The notes: a model not told the origin generated them from the letters alone. Shown: positions 14,016 through 21,579, counted from the stretch's first letter. The stretch: DNA of 64,000 bases from Prochlorococcus sp. AG-347-I19 (GCA_003279105.1 QCBO01000002.1:166770-230769), one strand, 5' to 3'. Numbers and translations are program-made.

Positions 14016-14225
14016 TTAAGCTTTCTCTAATTCACTTTCAGCAAAATTATTTGTATTTGCTCCACCATCAGTTCCACTTATCCCTGCGTAATTTACTTTA
14101 TCGAATCTGACAACACAGTTATATTTAATGCCTGAAGTATCAACTGAAGCAACCTTACCTATTTCATTGTACCAATATGATTCTGGTCTTTTTACTCTTA
14201 CGAGATCTCCTCTTGAAATTGCCAT
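14016..14225 (-). CDS. psaE: photosystem I reaction centre subunit IV
   Basis: PsaE is a stromal/cytoplasmic-side PSI subunit that helps dock ferredoxin and supports cyclic electron flow. The 69-residue protein begins [21 protein letters not shown], continues with GKVASVD and [14 protein letters not shown] and ends NNFAESEL, all characteristic of this SH3-like small protein. The ATG start is clear. It ends four bases before mutM. Confidence 0.97.
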   Translation of the reverse strand: MAISRGDLVRVKRPESYWYNEIGKVASVDTSGIKYNCVVRFDKVNYAGISGTDGGANTNNFAESELEKA

Positions 14226-14305
14226 TACTATTAATTTAACTTTTTGTAGAATAACTCATCATTAATATTCTTAGACAAATTATTCACACATATTAATTAA
14301 AAGTT

Positions 14306-15067
14306 TTAACAAAAATCATTTATTAAATTATTTTCGAATTCTTCTTTAGCAGGCTTACTTCCCATCCATCTCCTACCAGGTATTCTTACATCTAATTCAT
14401 TTGTATCACAATTAATTGAAAGAATTAGTTTTTTATTTTCTTGATTTAGTGCATTTAAAACTTTTCTACCTTTAATATCTTTATATGATTGACTTTGAAT
14501 GATTACTGGACCATAAATTTTTTTTTCTAACTCAAGTAAGTCATTATTTTTGTTATTTTCACCTGTTTCATAATTTTCTGAATTAATTGTGTTCTTTTTT
14601 CTCACTATAAGCTTTTGACCAACTTTTATGGAATCAGGATTATTGAGATTATTAATTTCTATAAGATCTATTACTGTTGAATCATATTTGTTTGATATTT
14701 CAGTAAGATTTTCACCAGTTTGAACAATATGATAATTATTTATTAAATCTGATTGTTCAGTAAGCTTTTCAGTAGATTCGGAAATAATAAGATTTTGCCC
14801 AATAAAGATATAATTTTCATCTTTTAAGTTATTCAATTTAATAATTAAATCTTTATTTATTGAATAGAATTTTGAAATACTTGATAATGTATCTCCACTT
14901 TTAACAATATGAATTTTTTTTATTTCAGTTTTTTCTTCAGTAATTGATTCTTTTTTAGCAATATTCTCAATTTCATTTTTTGCTGAAAATATACTTTCTT
15001 CTGATTTTATTAATGAGTGATTAAAAAAATTAATAAATATGGCAATTACTAAAAATGCAAATTTCAT
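14306..15067 (-). CDS. secreted LysM-domain protein
   Basis: LysM domains bind peptidoglycan or related glycans. From the ATG at 15067 the 253-residue protein starts with a hydrophobic signal segment (FAFLVIAIFINFF). It then has two LysM repeats: HIVKSGDTLSSISKFYSINK with IFIGQNLII, and HIVQTGENLTEISNKYDST with IKVGQKLIV. A C-terminal region of about 80 residues contains NCDTNELDVRIPGRRW and has no function I recognise. A GTG at 15076 is an alternative start. There is no catalytic hydrolase domain, so a structural or wall-binding role is inferred. Confidence 0.85.
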   Translation of the reverse strand: MKFAFLVIAIFINFFNHSLIKSEESIFSAKNEIENIAKKESITEEKTEIKKIHIVKSGDTLSSISKFYSINKDLIIKLNNLKDENYIFIGQNLIISESTEKLTEQSDLINNYHIVQTGENLTEISNKYDSTVIDLIEINNLNNPDSIKVGQKLIVRKKNTINSENYETGENNKNNDLLELEKKIYGPVIIQSQSYKDIKGRKVLNALNQENKKLILSINCDTNELDVRIPGRRWMGSKPAKEEFENNLINDFC

Positions 15068-15139
15068 AAAACTCACTATTTATTTAAAGATAATCTTTAA
15101 ATTTAAAATCGCTAGGTTTTTGAAAACAATTTAAGTAAT

Positions 15140-16531
15140 TTAAACTTGAAAAATAAATTTTAAAAATTTTTTTACTTTTTCGTAAGGAGGATATCGCAGA
15201 TTTGAATCAAATAAAAAACCCTTAAAAGCAATAGATTTTTGATTTGAAAAATTTCGAAACCCCTCCTCTCCATGAAATTTACCAATACCACTTTGCCCAA
15301 CGCCTCCAAACGGTAAATTTGGAATAAGGACTGGTAACATCACATCATTTATACAAATTGTTCCTGAGCTGGTTATTTTTGAAATATGATTATGGATTTT
15401 TTTATTGCCTCCAAATAAGTATATTGCTAATGGTTTTGATGTTTGACTAATCTGTTTTAAAGCTGATTCCTTGTCATTAATTCCAATTACTGGAAGAAGT
15501 GAACTGAATAGTTCTTTCTGCAATATATCTTTTTCATTTAATTTAGTTCTCAAGATTGTAGGAGATATTTTCAACTTTTTTTTACTAAATGTCCCCCCAA
15601 ATAAAATTCTTTTTTCTTTTTTATATTGTTTGAGAATTTCTACAGTTGAAGTAAATTGCTTTTTCTCTAATTTTGATAAGTTTTCGGAAATAATTGGAGT
15701 ATCTCCGTAAAAACTCACTATACATTTCTTTAATTTTTCTATAAAAATATTTTCAATTTCTTTATCTACAAAGATATGATTCGGAGCCATGCAGGATTGA
15801 CCAGAATTAAAAAATTTACCCCAAACAATTCTTTTAGCAGCCACTTCTAAATTTGCATTCTTGAAAATAATTACAGGATTTGTTCCACTTAACTCAAGAG
15901 TTAATGGAGTTAAGTTTTTTGAAGCTAATTTCATTATAGATTTTCCAGTTTCAGTACTTCCTGTAAAAAATATATGGTCAAAATTTTGTTCAATTAATTT
16001 TATGGATTGTTTATAGTCACCCTCTATTGTCATTAGGACATCTTTACGGAAATATTTGGAAGTAAGCTTTTTAATAAGTTTTGAAGTCGCAGGACATTTC
16101 TCTGAAGGTTTTATAACTGCAGTATTTCCTGCTGAGAAAATATTTACCAAGGGTTTTAAAACATAAAGTAATGGATAATTATAAGGACCAAGAATTAAGA
16201 CACACCCAAGAGGTTCATAAATAACTTTCGAGGATGATGGAAATAGATAAAAAGGTGTATTAATCTTCTTTGGTCGCATCCAAGAATTGAGTTTCTTTTT
16301 TATGAGTGAAATTTCTTCTTTCACTAAAAGAATCTCTGAAAGCCCTTCAATTTCAGATTTACCTAGATCAACAAAAAGTGATTTTATTATCTCTTTTTTA
16401 TTTTCATCTAAAAGTTTAGAAACTATATTGAGATGTTGGATTCGCCATTTTATATCTTCTGTTTTACCAGCGAGAACTGTATTTTTTAGTCTATTAATGT
16501 CCTCTAAATGAAATTTATCAGAAATTTTCAT
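15140..16531 (-). CDS. aldehyde dehydrogenase, class 3 (fatty aldehyde) type
   Basis: This NAD(P)-dependent enzyme oxidises an aldehyde to a carboxylate. The 463-residue protein has FTGSTETGKSIM (cofactor loop), the general-base Glu in LTLELSGTNP (E213) and the catalytic Cys in NSGQSCMAPNH (C247). The absence of an N-terminal extension, the LGPYNYP segment near residue 115 and the C-terminal RYPPY element point to the class 3 branch, whose members act on medium- or long-chain aldehydes. That would fit detoxifying lipid-peroxidation aldehydes in a phototroph, but the substrate is inferred. The gene stands alone on the minus strand. Confidence 0.88.
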   Translation of the reverse strand: MKISDKFHLEDINRLKNTVLAGKTEDIKWRIQHLNIVSKLLDENKKEIIKSLFVDLGKSEIEGLSEILLVKEEISLIKKKLNSWMRPKKINTPFYLFPSSSKVIYEPLGCVLILGPYNYPLLYVLKPLVNIFSAGNTAVIKPSEKCPATSKLIKKLTSKYFRKDVLMTIEGDYKQSIKLIEQNFDHIFFTGSTETGKSIMKLASKNLTPLTLELSGTNPVIIFKNANLEVAAKRIVWGKFFNSGQSCMAPNHIFVDKEIENIFIEKLKKCIVSFYGDTPIISENLSKLEKKQFTSTVEILKQYKKEKRILFGGTFSKKKLKISPTILRTKLNEKDILQKELFSSLLPVIGINDKESALKQISQTSKPLAIYLFGGNKKIHNHISKITSSGTICINDVMLPVLIPNLPFGGVGQSGIGKFHGEEGFRNFSNQKSIAFKGFLFDSNLRYPPYEKVKKFLKFIFQV

Positions 16532-16686
16532 TTTATTTCTATGAATAGTATTAAATATATCAGAGGATAAATTGGAGATAACTAAGGTTTTTGGCCACTT
16601 AAATCAAAGTCAATCTTTTTGAGAAATAATCAAATTTATTAATATGGACATTAAATATTCAAATTTATCTTGGTTAGTATGTTTCA

Positions 16687-17577
16687 ATGAGGGAAAAATT
16701 TTCAATTAGATTGATATCTATAGATGAAATACCAGAAGTCACAAACTGGGCAAGGTTAGAAGGATTTTCTCCTGGAATGGATGATTTATCAATTTATAGA
16801 AATACAGATAAACAAGGGGTATGGGTAGCTTGCCTCAACAATAATCCTATAGGTTCTATTGCGTGTATAAAATATAATTCCTCGTATGGTTTCATAGGTT
16901 TATTTATTATAAAAAAAGAATTCCGAAATAATGGATATGGAGTGAGATTATGGAAACATGCCCTCGAATATTTAAAAAATGTTAATTGTATTGGTCTTGA
17001 GGCTGCCCCAGATAGATTGAATGACTACGCAAAGTGGGGGTTTAGAAAATCTTCCATTACAAATCGATGGAAATTAAATGGGTCTCAAGATTTGCCATCG
17101 AGAAATTTCTATAATGATCAATTTCATTCTTTTAAAGTTGTACCGGGTACTAAAATTTCCTCTGAAGCGGTCTTAATTTATGATGATCAAAGAGAACCTA
17201 GTCCCAGACCACATTTTCTGAATGACTGGTTGAAAAATTCTCATGGTAATGTCAGTGCAATTGTCGATAATAATGGGATGTGCCATGGATTTGGCAGAAT
17301 AAGACCTTGTGTATTGGAGGATAATGAGCAAGGCTGGAGAATCGGACCTCTTCTAGCTGATACTCCACCTCTTGCTGAATTGTTAATAAGGGAGTTAGTT
17401 GGTGATTTAGATGCCCAAATCTTATTGGATTGCTCTAATCTGAATCCATATGCAAATTATCTTTTATCAAGTTTGGGATTTGAGGAAATATCAAAAACTT
17501 ACAGAATGTATAAAGGCATTCAACCTCCCTGTCCAATGAATCAAGTATACGGACTTGCCTGCTTGGAACTGGGGTAA
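16687..17577 (+). CDS. GNAT-family acetyltransferase
   Basis: The N-terminal half of this 296-residue protein is a GNAT domain: IGSIACIKY, FIGLFIIKKEFRNNGYGVRLWKHAL includes the R/Q-x-x-G-x-G/A-type acetyl-CoA loop (RNNGYG). The second half, beginning near residue 150, resembles the YitH/HolE-type C-terminal acetyltransferase-like domain seen in two-domain GNAT proteins (GFGRIRPC, GWRIGPLLADTPPLAELL). The acetyl acceptor is unknown. The ATG at 16687 starts a divergent transcript from the aldehyde dehydrogenase. Confidence 0.85.
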   Translation: MREKFSIRLISIDEIPEVTNWARLEGFSPGMDDLSIYRNTDKQGVWVACLNNNPIGSIACIKYNSSYGFIGLFIIKKEFRNNGYGVRLWKHALEYLKNVNCIGLEAAPDRLNDYAKWGFRKSSITNRWKLNGSQDLPSRNFYNDQFHSFKVVPGTKISSEAVLIYDDQREPSPRPHFLNDWLKNSHGNVSAIVDNNGMCHGFGRIRPCVLEDNEQGWRIGPLLADTPPLAELLIRELVGDLDAQILLDCSNLNPYANYLLSSLGFEEISKTYRMYKGIQPPCPMNQVYGLACLELG

Positions 17578-17649
17578 TTTCCTTTAAAGCGAGCTTTTTG
17601 ACTTTTGTTTTTTTAATACTAAAGGAAGTTTGTTTGATTATCCATAAAC

Positions 17650-17919
17650 TTAGCTTTCAGAAGGTTTCAAAATTTTTTCTACAATATCTGCGTTGATTAT
17701 AGTGATCTCTCCATTATCAATATTGGCAACTTGAAACAAGGTCCATGAATTTGGATTTCTAGCTCCTCCAATACAGTCGATAACTTGACCGACCCAATAA
17801 TGTTTATTCTTTTCATTAGTACTTTCGCAATTTTCTTTTTTAATTGCGACATAATCACCAGGCCTAACGAAAAGAAACTCAGGAGTTGCTGAGCTCACAA
17901 TAAATAGTTTATAGTACAT
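17650..17919 (-). CDS. DUF3104 family small protein
   Basis: This 89-residue protein has the DUF3104 core known from marine picocyanobacteria: PEFLFVRPGDYVAIKK, HYWVGQVIDCIGGARNP and LFQVANIDNGEITIINADIVEKIL. It looks like a small beta-rich domain with no catalytic motif; its function is not known to me. The ATG at 17919 falls inside a 20-bp perfect palindrome; codon 8 is a GTG at 17898 that would start the protein as MSSATPEFLFV and leave the palindrome upstream as an operator. I report the longer form, but the GTG start is quite possible. Confidence 0.75.
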   Translation of the reverse strand: MYYKLFIVSSATPEFLFVRPGDYVAIKKENCESTNEKNKHYWVGQVIDCIGGARNPNSWTLFQVANIDNGEITIINADIVEKILKPSES

Positions 17920-17929
17920 ATGTACTATA
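17910..17929. promoter_or_regulatory. perfect palindrome matching the cyanobacterial LexA box
   Basis: TATAGTACATATGTACTATA is a 20-bp perfect palindrome whose core AGTACATATGTACT fits the AGTAC-N4-GTACT form of LexA sites in cyanobacteria as I remember it. It overlaps the ATG of the DUF3104 gene and lies 67 bp before the divergent small gene at 17996. LexA binding is inferred from the sequence alone. Confidence 0.5.
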
Positions 17930-17995
17930 GCAAGTTATTGGTTTTGTTGCCGAACTTTGAGTTATTTAGCAAACTAGGGGGAATTCAAAATTAAA

Positions 17996-18088
17996 ATGGA
18001 ATCAACTGAAATTGCTATATTTTCAACATTATTGGGTTTAATTTTAGCTTTAACTGATGCTTATATAGAAAGAAATATTCCTGGATAA
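17996..18088 (+). CDS. 30-residue single-span membrane peptide
   Basis: ATG at 17996 opens a 30-codon frame ending in TAA, with an AGGGGG ribosome-binding-like sequence about 13 bases upstream. The peptide has one hydrophobic stretch (IAIFSTLLGLILAL) and a polar end (YIERNIPG). Its form is like the tiny single-helix subunits of photosynthetic complexes, but it does not match PetL, PetM, PetN, PsbM, PsaM or Psb30 as I know them. It is divergent from the DUF3104 gene. Confidence 0.55.
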   Translation: MESTEIAIFSTLLGLILALTDAYIERNIPG

Positions 18089-18111
18089 TAATAATACTTC
18101 CAATTCATTTC

Positions 18112-18243
18112 TTAAATAAAATAAGATTTAAGCTGGTCTAATATGTCTGCACGGTAGGAAACTAATTTTGTAAAAACTAAATATATCAACCCTCCCATTG
18201 CGAGTCTTCCATTAATTTTCTCTAATTGCTTTAGTTTTCTCAA
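18112..18243 (-). CDS. short high-light-inducible-type (HLIP/CAB-like) protein
   Basis: The minus-strand frame ends in TAA at 18114-18112 and contains LEKINGRLAMGG, a full match to the ExxNGRxAM chlorophyll-binding motif of HLIPs (residues 8-16), followed by a hydrophobic segment LIYLVFTKLV. HLIPs bind chlorophyll and carotenoid in the thylakoid membrane and quench excess energy. The frame is closed upstream by TAA at 18259-18261. No ATG precedes the motif, so the best start is the TTG at 18243 (43 residues); a CTG at 18258 is an alternative. The C-terminal part (SYRADILDQLKSYF) is unlike common HLIPs, so it could be a divergent or decaying member. Confidence 0.6.
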   Translation of the reverse strand: MRKLKQLEKINGRLAMGGLIYLVFTKLVSYRADILDQLKSYFI

Positions 18244-18367
18244 TAGATTTCTTTGCAGTTAAATAAAATCTAAGGGGTATAGAAAATAAAAAAGTATTGA
18301 ATACTTCAAAATTAAAAAAAATTTTTACAAATATATGGAGAAATATTATTTCAAACAAGAATTAAAT

Positions 18368-18505
18368 TTAAAGCCAAGCTTCTTTCATTTCAAGGTATAG
18401 CCTTTCGCTCTCTGCAGAATTAATTTTGCTGTCCGAATAGGATTGCTGCTGCTGCTGTTGCTGCTGCTGAGTTGAGTTAGTGTTAGGATTTTGGGCTTCG
18501 CTCAT
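18368..18505 (-). CDS. 45-residue peptide with a nine-glutamine run
   Basis: ATG at 18505 opens a 45-codon frame with an N-terminal polar part (MSEAQNPNTNST), nine consecutive glutamines coded mostly by CAG (18442-18468 region), and an acidic C-terminal helix (NSAESERLYLEMKEAWL). The CAG repeat is conspicuous in DNA this AT-rich. No membrane span or known domain is visible. The amphipathic C-terminus suggests a protein-protein contact. It lies in a gene-poor gap between the HLIP gene and another tiny gene on the same strand. Confidence 0.55.
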   Translation of the reverse strand: MSEAQNPNTNSTQQQQQQQQQSYSDSKINSAESERLYLEMKEAWL

Positions 18506-18621
18506 TAGAAGGGCTAAATATTTGTGTTTATTCTCTCATATTTAGAGCTTTTTATGTCAACTTAAATTCTTAAATTTTATTTAAATTTTCTATGTTTTTA
18601 ATTTTCCTGTTTTGAGTGAAG

Positions 18622-18723
18622 TTATTTCGCTATAGTAGTTTTAGCATATAGGAATTTAACTTCCCAATATACAATTCCTAAGAAGATAGCACTTGCAATA
18701 ATAATTTCAGAAATGGCTAACAT
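18622..18723 (-). CDS. 33-residue single-span membrane peptide
   Basis: ATG at 18723 to TAA encodes MLAISEIIIASAIFLGIVYW followed by a short basic tail (EVKFLYAKTTIAK). One transmembrane helix with a positively charged end is predicted by eye, giving a cytoplasmic C-terminus. I do not recognise the family. The frame is well formed and the codon use matches neighbouring genes. Confidence 0.5.
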   Translation of the reverse strand: MLAISEIIIASAIFLGIVYWEVKFLYAKTTIAK

Positions 18724-18871
18724 TTTTATTTTTCAATACTAATTTAATTTTGGTATCAATTTACACAGAATGCAATAGGTACTAATTACATTTAAGAATT
18801 TAAATAATCTTATTTAATAAAATAACGCGTCGAAATAATATAAAATTTTAAGTTAGATACATATTATTTTC

Positions 18872-19306
18872 GTGGGAAATTTCATAAATCCAACAACTCT
18901 CATACCTTTTATACCTTTAGTAACTTCTTTATTTATTTTTATTTTATTGGTAAGTTTTAACAGAACGCTTAACAGGTTAACAAAACCAATTACTGCACTG
19001 GTTTTATTATCTTTATTAAGTTCTGCTTTTATAAGCTCATTTGACTATTTTAAGAAAATAGAAGAAGAATTAGTTTTATCTGAATTTTTCAAATTTTTTG
19101 AAGAAAAAAATTTAGTTATACACCTCAATTTATTAAATGAAAAAATTATAATTTTTTTCTCAATAATAATGATATTAATTATTTTAATATCTTTTTATAA
19201 ATTGCCTAGAAAAAAAGGTTATGTTTCATTAATGGTTAGCCTAGGATTAATTTCTTCTTCGGTGATGTTATCAATATTGCTAATAGATTTCTCAGCACTA
19301 ATCTAA
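18872..19306 (+). CDS. four-span membrane protein of unknown function
   Basis: The GTG-started 144-residue protein has about four hydrophobic helices (residues 8-28, 38-55, 92-108 and 118-140) with a charged central part (FKKIEEELVLSEFFKFFEEKN). The N-terminal LIPFIPLVTSLFIF is reminiscent of the first helix of NdhF/NuoL-type proton pumps, but nothing further supports that, so the function is unknown. Its 3' end overlaps the stop of the convergent terminal oxidase gene by four bases. Confidence 0.6.
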   Translation: MGNFINPTTLIPFIPLVTSLFIFILLVSFNRTLNRLTKPITALVLLSLLSSAFISSFDYFKKIEEELVLSEFFKFFEEKNLVIHLNLLNEKIIIFFSIIMILIILISFYKLPRKKGYVSLMVSLGLISSSVMLSILLIDFSALI

Positions 19307-19812
19307 ACTGTTGTAAGCATTGACAAAGCTTCGTTAAGTTCTTGGACATGATTTAATTCATCTTGAGCAATTTCTTTTATTTTTTGATCATTTGGATTAT
19401 CTATTAAATATTTGGAATAAGTTTCAAATGCATGTTCTTCGATTTTTATGTTGACATCATAAGCATTAGCTGGAGAGAGGAAATAATAAAAAACCATGAT
19501 CCAGTAATACACAAGAACAAGGTGTCTCGCAAAAAATCTATCAATCCAGAACCTATCTCCTCCTCTTTTCTCCATTTCTTTAAGATGCTCAGTTTCGTTA
19601 ATAGCTTGATAAAAATGTTCTTTCATTAAAATCATTGTTTTCTCATTTTTAATTCCTAGAGATTCTTTAAAATGAAGAACTGAAAGAAATGCAAAATAAG
19701 GTGATCTAGCTATAACTTCTAAAACCCAAAATCTTTGTAAAGATCTACCAGAGTATATGAAGTCTAAGAAGTTAACTGTGCTATTCAAAATCAAAGAATT
19801 TAATTTCTTCAT
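19303..19812 (-). CDS. plastid-type terminal oxidase (PTOX, alternative oxidase family)
   Basis: PTOX is a di-iron plastoquinol oxidase that passes electrons to oxygen and relieves over-reduction of the photosynthetic chain, a trait reported in open-ocean picocyanobacteria. The 169-residue protein retains the ligand blocks in order: LEVIARSPYF (E32), NETEHL (E73 and H76), IEEHAFETY (E125/E126) and the C-terminal AQDELNHV (E152 and H155). It is shorter than plant PTOX, lacking the transit region and the long insert near the C-terminus. It stands alone and is convergent with a membrane-protein gene. Confidence 0.88.
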   Translation of the reverse strand: MKKLNSLILNSTVNFLDFIYSGRSLQRFWVLEVIARSPYFAFLSVLHFKESLGIKNEKTMILMKEHFYQAINETEHLKEMEKRGGDRFWIDRFFARHLVLVYYWIMVFYYFLSPANAYDVNIKIEEHAFETYSKYLIDNPNDQKIKEIAQDELNHVQELNEALSMLTTV

Positions 19813-19967
19813 AGATTTAGTTTTTCTTTAAGTATAATTACTCAGCCGCTCGAGGACTATGATGTATTGAAATAATTAACCAAAAATTAATATTTATATT
19901 CTAAAAATTGTTACTTCCATTGAAATATTTTTTTTTCATGCATTAATTGGATAGATAAAAATTTTAT

Positions 19968-20108
19968 ATGACAACTACTGAAAAAATTGCAAATGCCAAA
20001 AAAAGGATTGATGAATTAGAAAGACTTATAAAATTTTGGAATGATTCAGACCATGATGAAGCAAAAATAGTAAATTTGACAAGGGACATTGAAAAGAAAG
20101 TTGCTTAG
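19968..20108 (+). CDS. 46-residue charged helical peptide
   Basis: ATG at 19968 to TAG encodes a hydrophilic peptide with a heptad-like start (IANAKKRIDELERLIKFW) and an acidic middle (NDSDHDEAK). It is probably a short helical hairpin or coiled coil. No known family is recognised. The lysine- and glutamate-rich composition is typical of real small soluble proteins in this genome. Confidence 0.55.
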   Translation: MTTTEKIANAKKRIDELERLIKFWNDSDHDEAKIVNLTRDIEKKVA

Positions 20109-20254
20109 ATTGTGAAGATTAAGGCTAATTAAGTTTATTTACTTGAAGTGATTTAATATCTTTGAGGTTTCGAATATTGTTTAATTTATAAATAGAGCAA
20201 TTAAACCTATTTTCAAAAACTGTAGGGAAGAAATAATCTAAAAGAAAAATAAAT

Positions 20255-20368
20255 ATGAAAACCTTTTCAAAAAAATATTTAGTTCCGATTAAATTTATAC
20301 CATGGGTTTTTTGGGTATTTATATCTTTTATGAGTTTATATTTGTGTAAGATAGCCTGGGTAAATTGA
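20255..20368 (+). CDS. 37-residue single-span membrane peptide
   Basis: ATG at 20255 to TGA encodes a basic N-terminus (MKTFSKKYLVPIKF) and a hydrophobic helix rich in aromatic residues (IPWVFWVFISFMSLYLCKIAW). An A/G-rich sequence precedes the ATG. The topology is like that of other tiny membrane peptides in this window. A longer minus-strand frame covers the same bases and looks like its shadow. Confidence 0.45.
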   Translation: MKTFSKKYLVPIKFIPWVFWVFISFMSLYLCKIAWVN

Positions 20369-20381
20369 ATAATTAATGGAT

Positions 20382-20690
20382 CTAGCTTCTCCTTAGCCAA
20401 CCAGGAGCACCGCCAAACCAATCCGATATATCATCTTCATTAGGGTTGAAATGATTTTCTTTATCTAGTCCATCTATCCCAAATGATTGTAAGAGGTTAT
20501 CAATCCCCCTATCATTTTTCGTACCATTCCTTCTAAAACTGTTAGCTTTTTTCAGCCAAAGAGAAATTGTAGAGTTATGGTGTGCAAATTTCTCGACATA
20601 TATTCTTTCTTCTAATGTAATTGATTTATCTTGAGCAATTCTTTTAATTATTCCTTGGATTTTTAGTCTTTTTGAATTACTAAGAAGCAT
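20382..20690 (-). CDS. conserved-looking soluble protein of unknown function
   Basis: The ATG-started 102-residue protein is hydrophilic and mostly helical in its first half (KRLKIQGIIKRIAQDKSITLEERIYVEKFAHHN), with a C-terminal DDISDWFGGAPGWLRRS tail that looks like a conserved motif. I recognise it only as the kind of conserved hypothetical found in marine picocyanobacteria. There is no membrane span or catalytic signature. Confidence 0.65.
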   Translation of the reverse strand: MLLSNSKRLKIQGIIKRIAQDKSITLEERIYVEKFAHHNSTISLWLKKANSFRRNGTKNDRGIDNLLQSFGIDGLDKENHFNPNEDDISDWFGGAPGWLRRS

Positions 20691-20834
20691 TTTGCGATTA
20701 ATTCATTATTCTTTTTATAGGAAGGATTACTAAATAAATCTTGTCAATGTTAATTTCAACAAATTAACTATTTTAAGAGGTTTTTAAGTAATAAAAGTCT
20801 TAAGACACTAAAAAAAGGGATCAATAAGTTACTT

Positions 20835-20948
20835 ATGATACTTTTATTCATTTATCAAACTTATAATTCCCACAAATTAGATAAAAAAATTCAATCCATT
20901 CTCAAAGACACTTTAAAACTAAGTAGTGTCGATAGAGTTGTTGCATAA
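20835..20948 (+). CDS. possible 37-residue peptide
   Basis: ATG at 20835 to TAA encodes a short hydrophobic start (MILLFIYQTY) and a charged tail (HKLDKKIQSILKDTLKLSSVDRVVA). It ends exactly before the tandem LexA-like sites, so it may equally be leader DNA. The rest of the 20691-20834 gap shows nothing. Confidence 0.3.
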   Translation: MILLFIYQTYNSHKLDKKIQSILKDTLKLSSVDRVVA

Positions 20949-20949
20949 T

Positions 20950-20983
20950 AGTAGATATGTACTATTATTGGTACAGATGTATT
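20950..20983. promoter_or_regulatory. tandem LexA-like operators
   Basis: AGTAGATATGTACT (20950-20963) differs at one position from the palindrome at 17910-17929 and from AGTAC-N4-GTACT; GGTACAGATGTATT (20970-20983) keeps 12 of 14 positions. Their centres are 20 bp apart, about two helical turns, so two dimers could bind one face. They lie immediately upstream of the gene starting at 20992. Confidence 0.5.
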
Positions 20984-20991
20984 ATTAAGAT

Positions 20992-21198
20992 ATGAAAGTG
21001 ATTTCTTCTTCTCCTTACGCCACTTTTAATTCAAAAGAGTGGAATTCTCTAGTAAGCAAAAATGTAAAGTTTGAAAATACTCCAATAAAGATTCAAAAAA
21101 AATTTTATAGAACTTTTACTCTAAAAAAGATTGAAAAAGATAAACTTTTGCAAGAGAAGAATAAATTGCATCAACAAATGCAACTTGTATTCAGATAG
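20992..21198 (+). CDS. 68-residue basic protein under possible SOS control
   Basis: The ATG at 20992 lies nine bases after two tandem LexA-like sites. The protein is basic and hydrophilic: an N-terminal part with ATFNSKEWNSLVSKNVKF, then a lysine-rich region and a probable C-terminal helix (KIEKDKLLQEKNKLHQQMQL). I recognise no domain. Given the operators, an SOS-induced role such as a division inhibitor or DNA-damage accessory protein is a hypothesis only. Confidence 0.6.
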   Translation: MKVISSSPYATFNSKEWNSLVSKNVKFENTPIKIQKKFYRTFTLKKIEKDKLLQEKNKLHQQMQLVFR

Positions 21199-21288
21199 AA
21201 AAATATTAACTAACAATCTTTTTATTGAATATTATTTTACGAGATCCAATTTTTTGTTAGATTAGTAGAAATACAAGAAGGATTTAAT

Positions 21289-21579
21289 TTGGCTGTAGAT
21301 CGAGAACTTTTAAAAGAAGTTACCCAAGAACTTTGGAATACCGTAAAAAAACTAAGACCTGAAATAGATCGGCAAACTCGACTTCAATTAGTTTTAAAGG
21401 CCTTATTAACTATTGGAGATTTACCAGATCAAATGCAAGCTGCCATGGTAGTAGGTGTTTGCGCAGAAATGGATAAAAGTGATGTTGATAATGTTGAAAC
21501 TAATCGACAAACTAAAGATTCAAGCGGAGTTGATACTTCTACAGGCAGAAAAGTAGTTAGAAGAAGTTCAGCTAAATAA
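21289..21579 (+). CDS. small soluble protein of unknown function
   Basis: The 96-residue protein starts at a TTG with a good AAGAAGGA ribosome-binding sequence 7-14 bases upstream, giving MAVDRELLKEVTQELWNTV. The first 60 residues form a probable helical domain (LRPEIDRQTRLQLVLKALLTIGDLPDQMQAAMVVGVCAEMD); the rest is polar and ends in a basic tail (RKVVRRSSAK). I recognise no family. The clean ribosome-binding site supports a real gene. Confidence 0.7.
   Translation: MAVDRELLKEVTQELWNTVKKLRPEIDRQTRLQLVLKALLTIGDLPDQMQAAMVVGVCAEMDKSDVDNVETNRQTKDSSGVDTSTGRKVVRRSSAK

Noticed and set aside
20125-20421. 98-codon minus-strand frame downstream of the gene at 20382-20690
   Set aside because: It begins inside the preceding gene in another frame, is very AT-rich in composition, and is antisense to a better-formed small membrane peptide at 20255-20368.
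20958-20973. NtcA-type site (GTA-N8-TAC)
   Set aside because: The GTA and TAC triplets here are ten bases apart, not eight, and the LexA-like reading is better.
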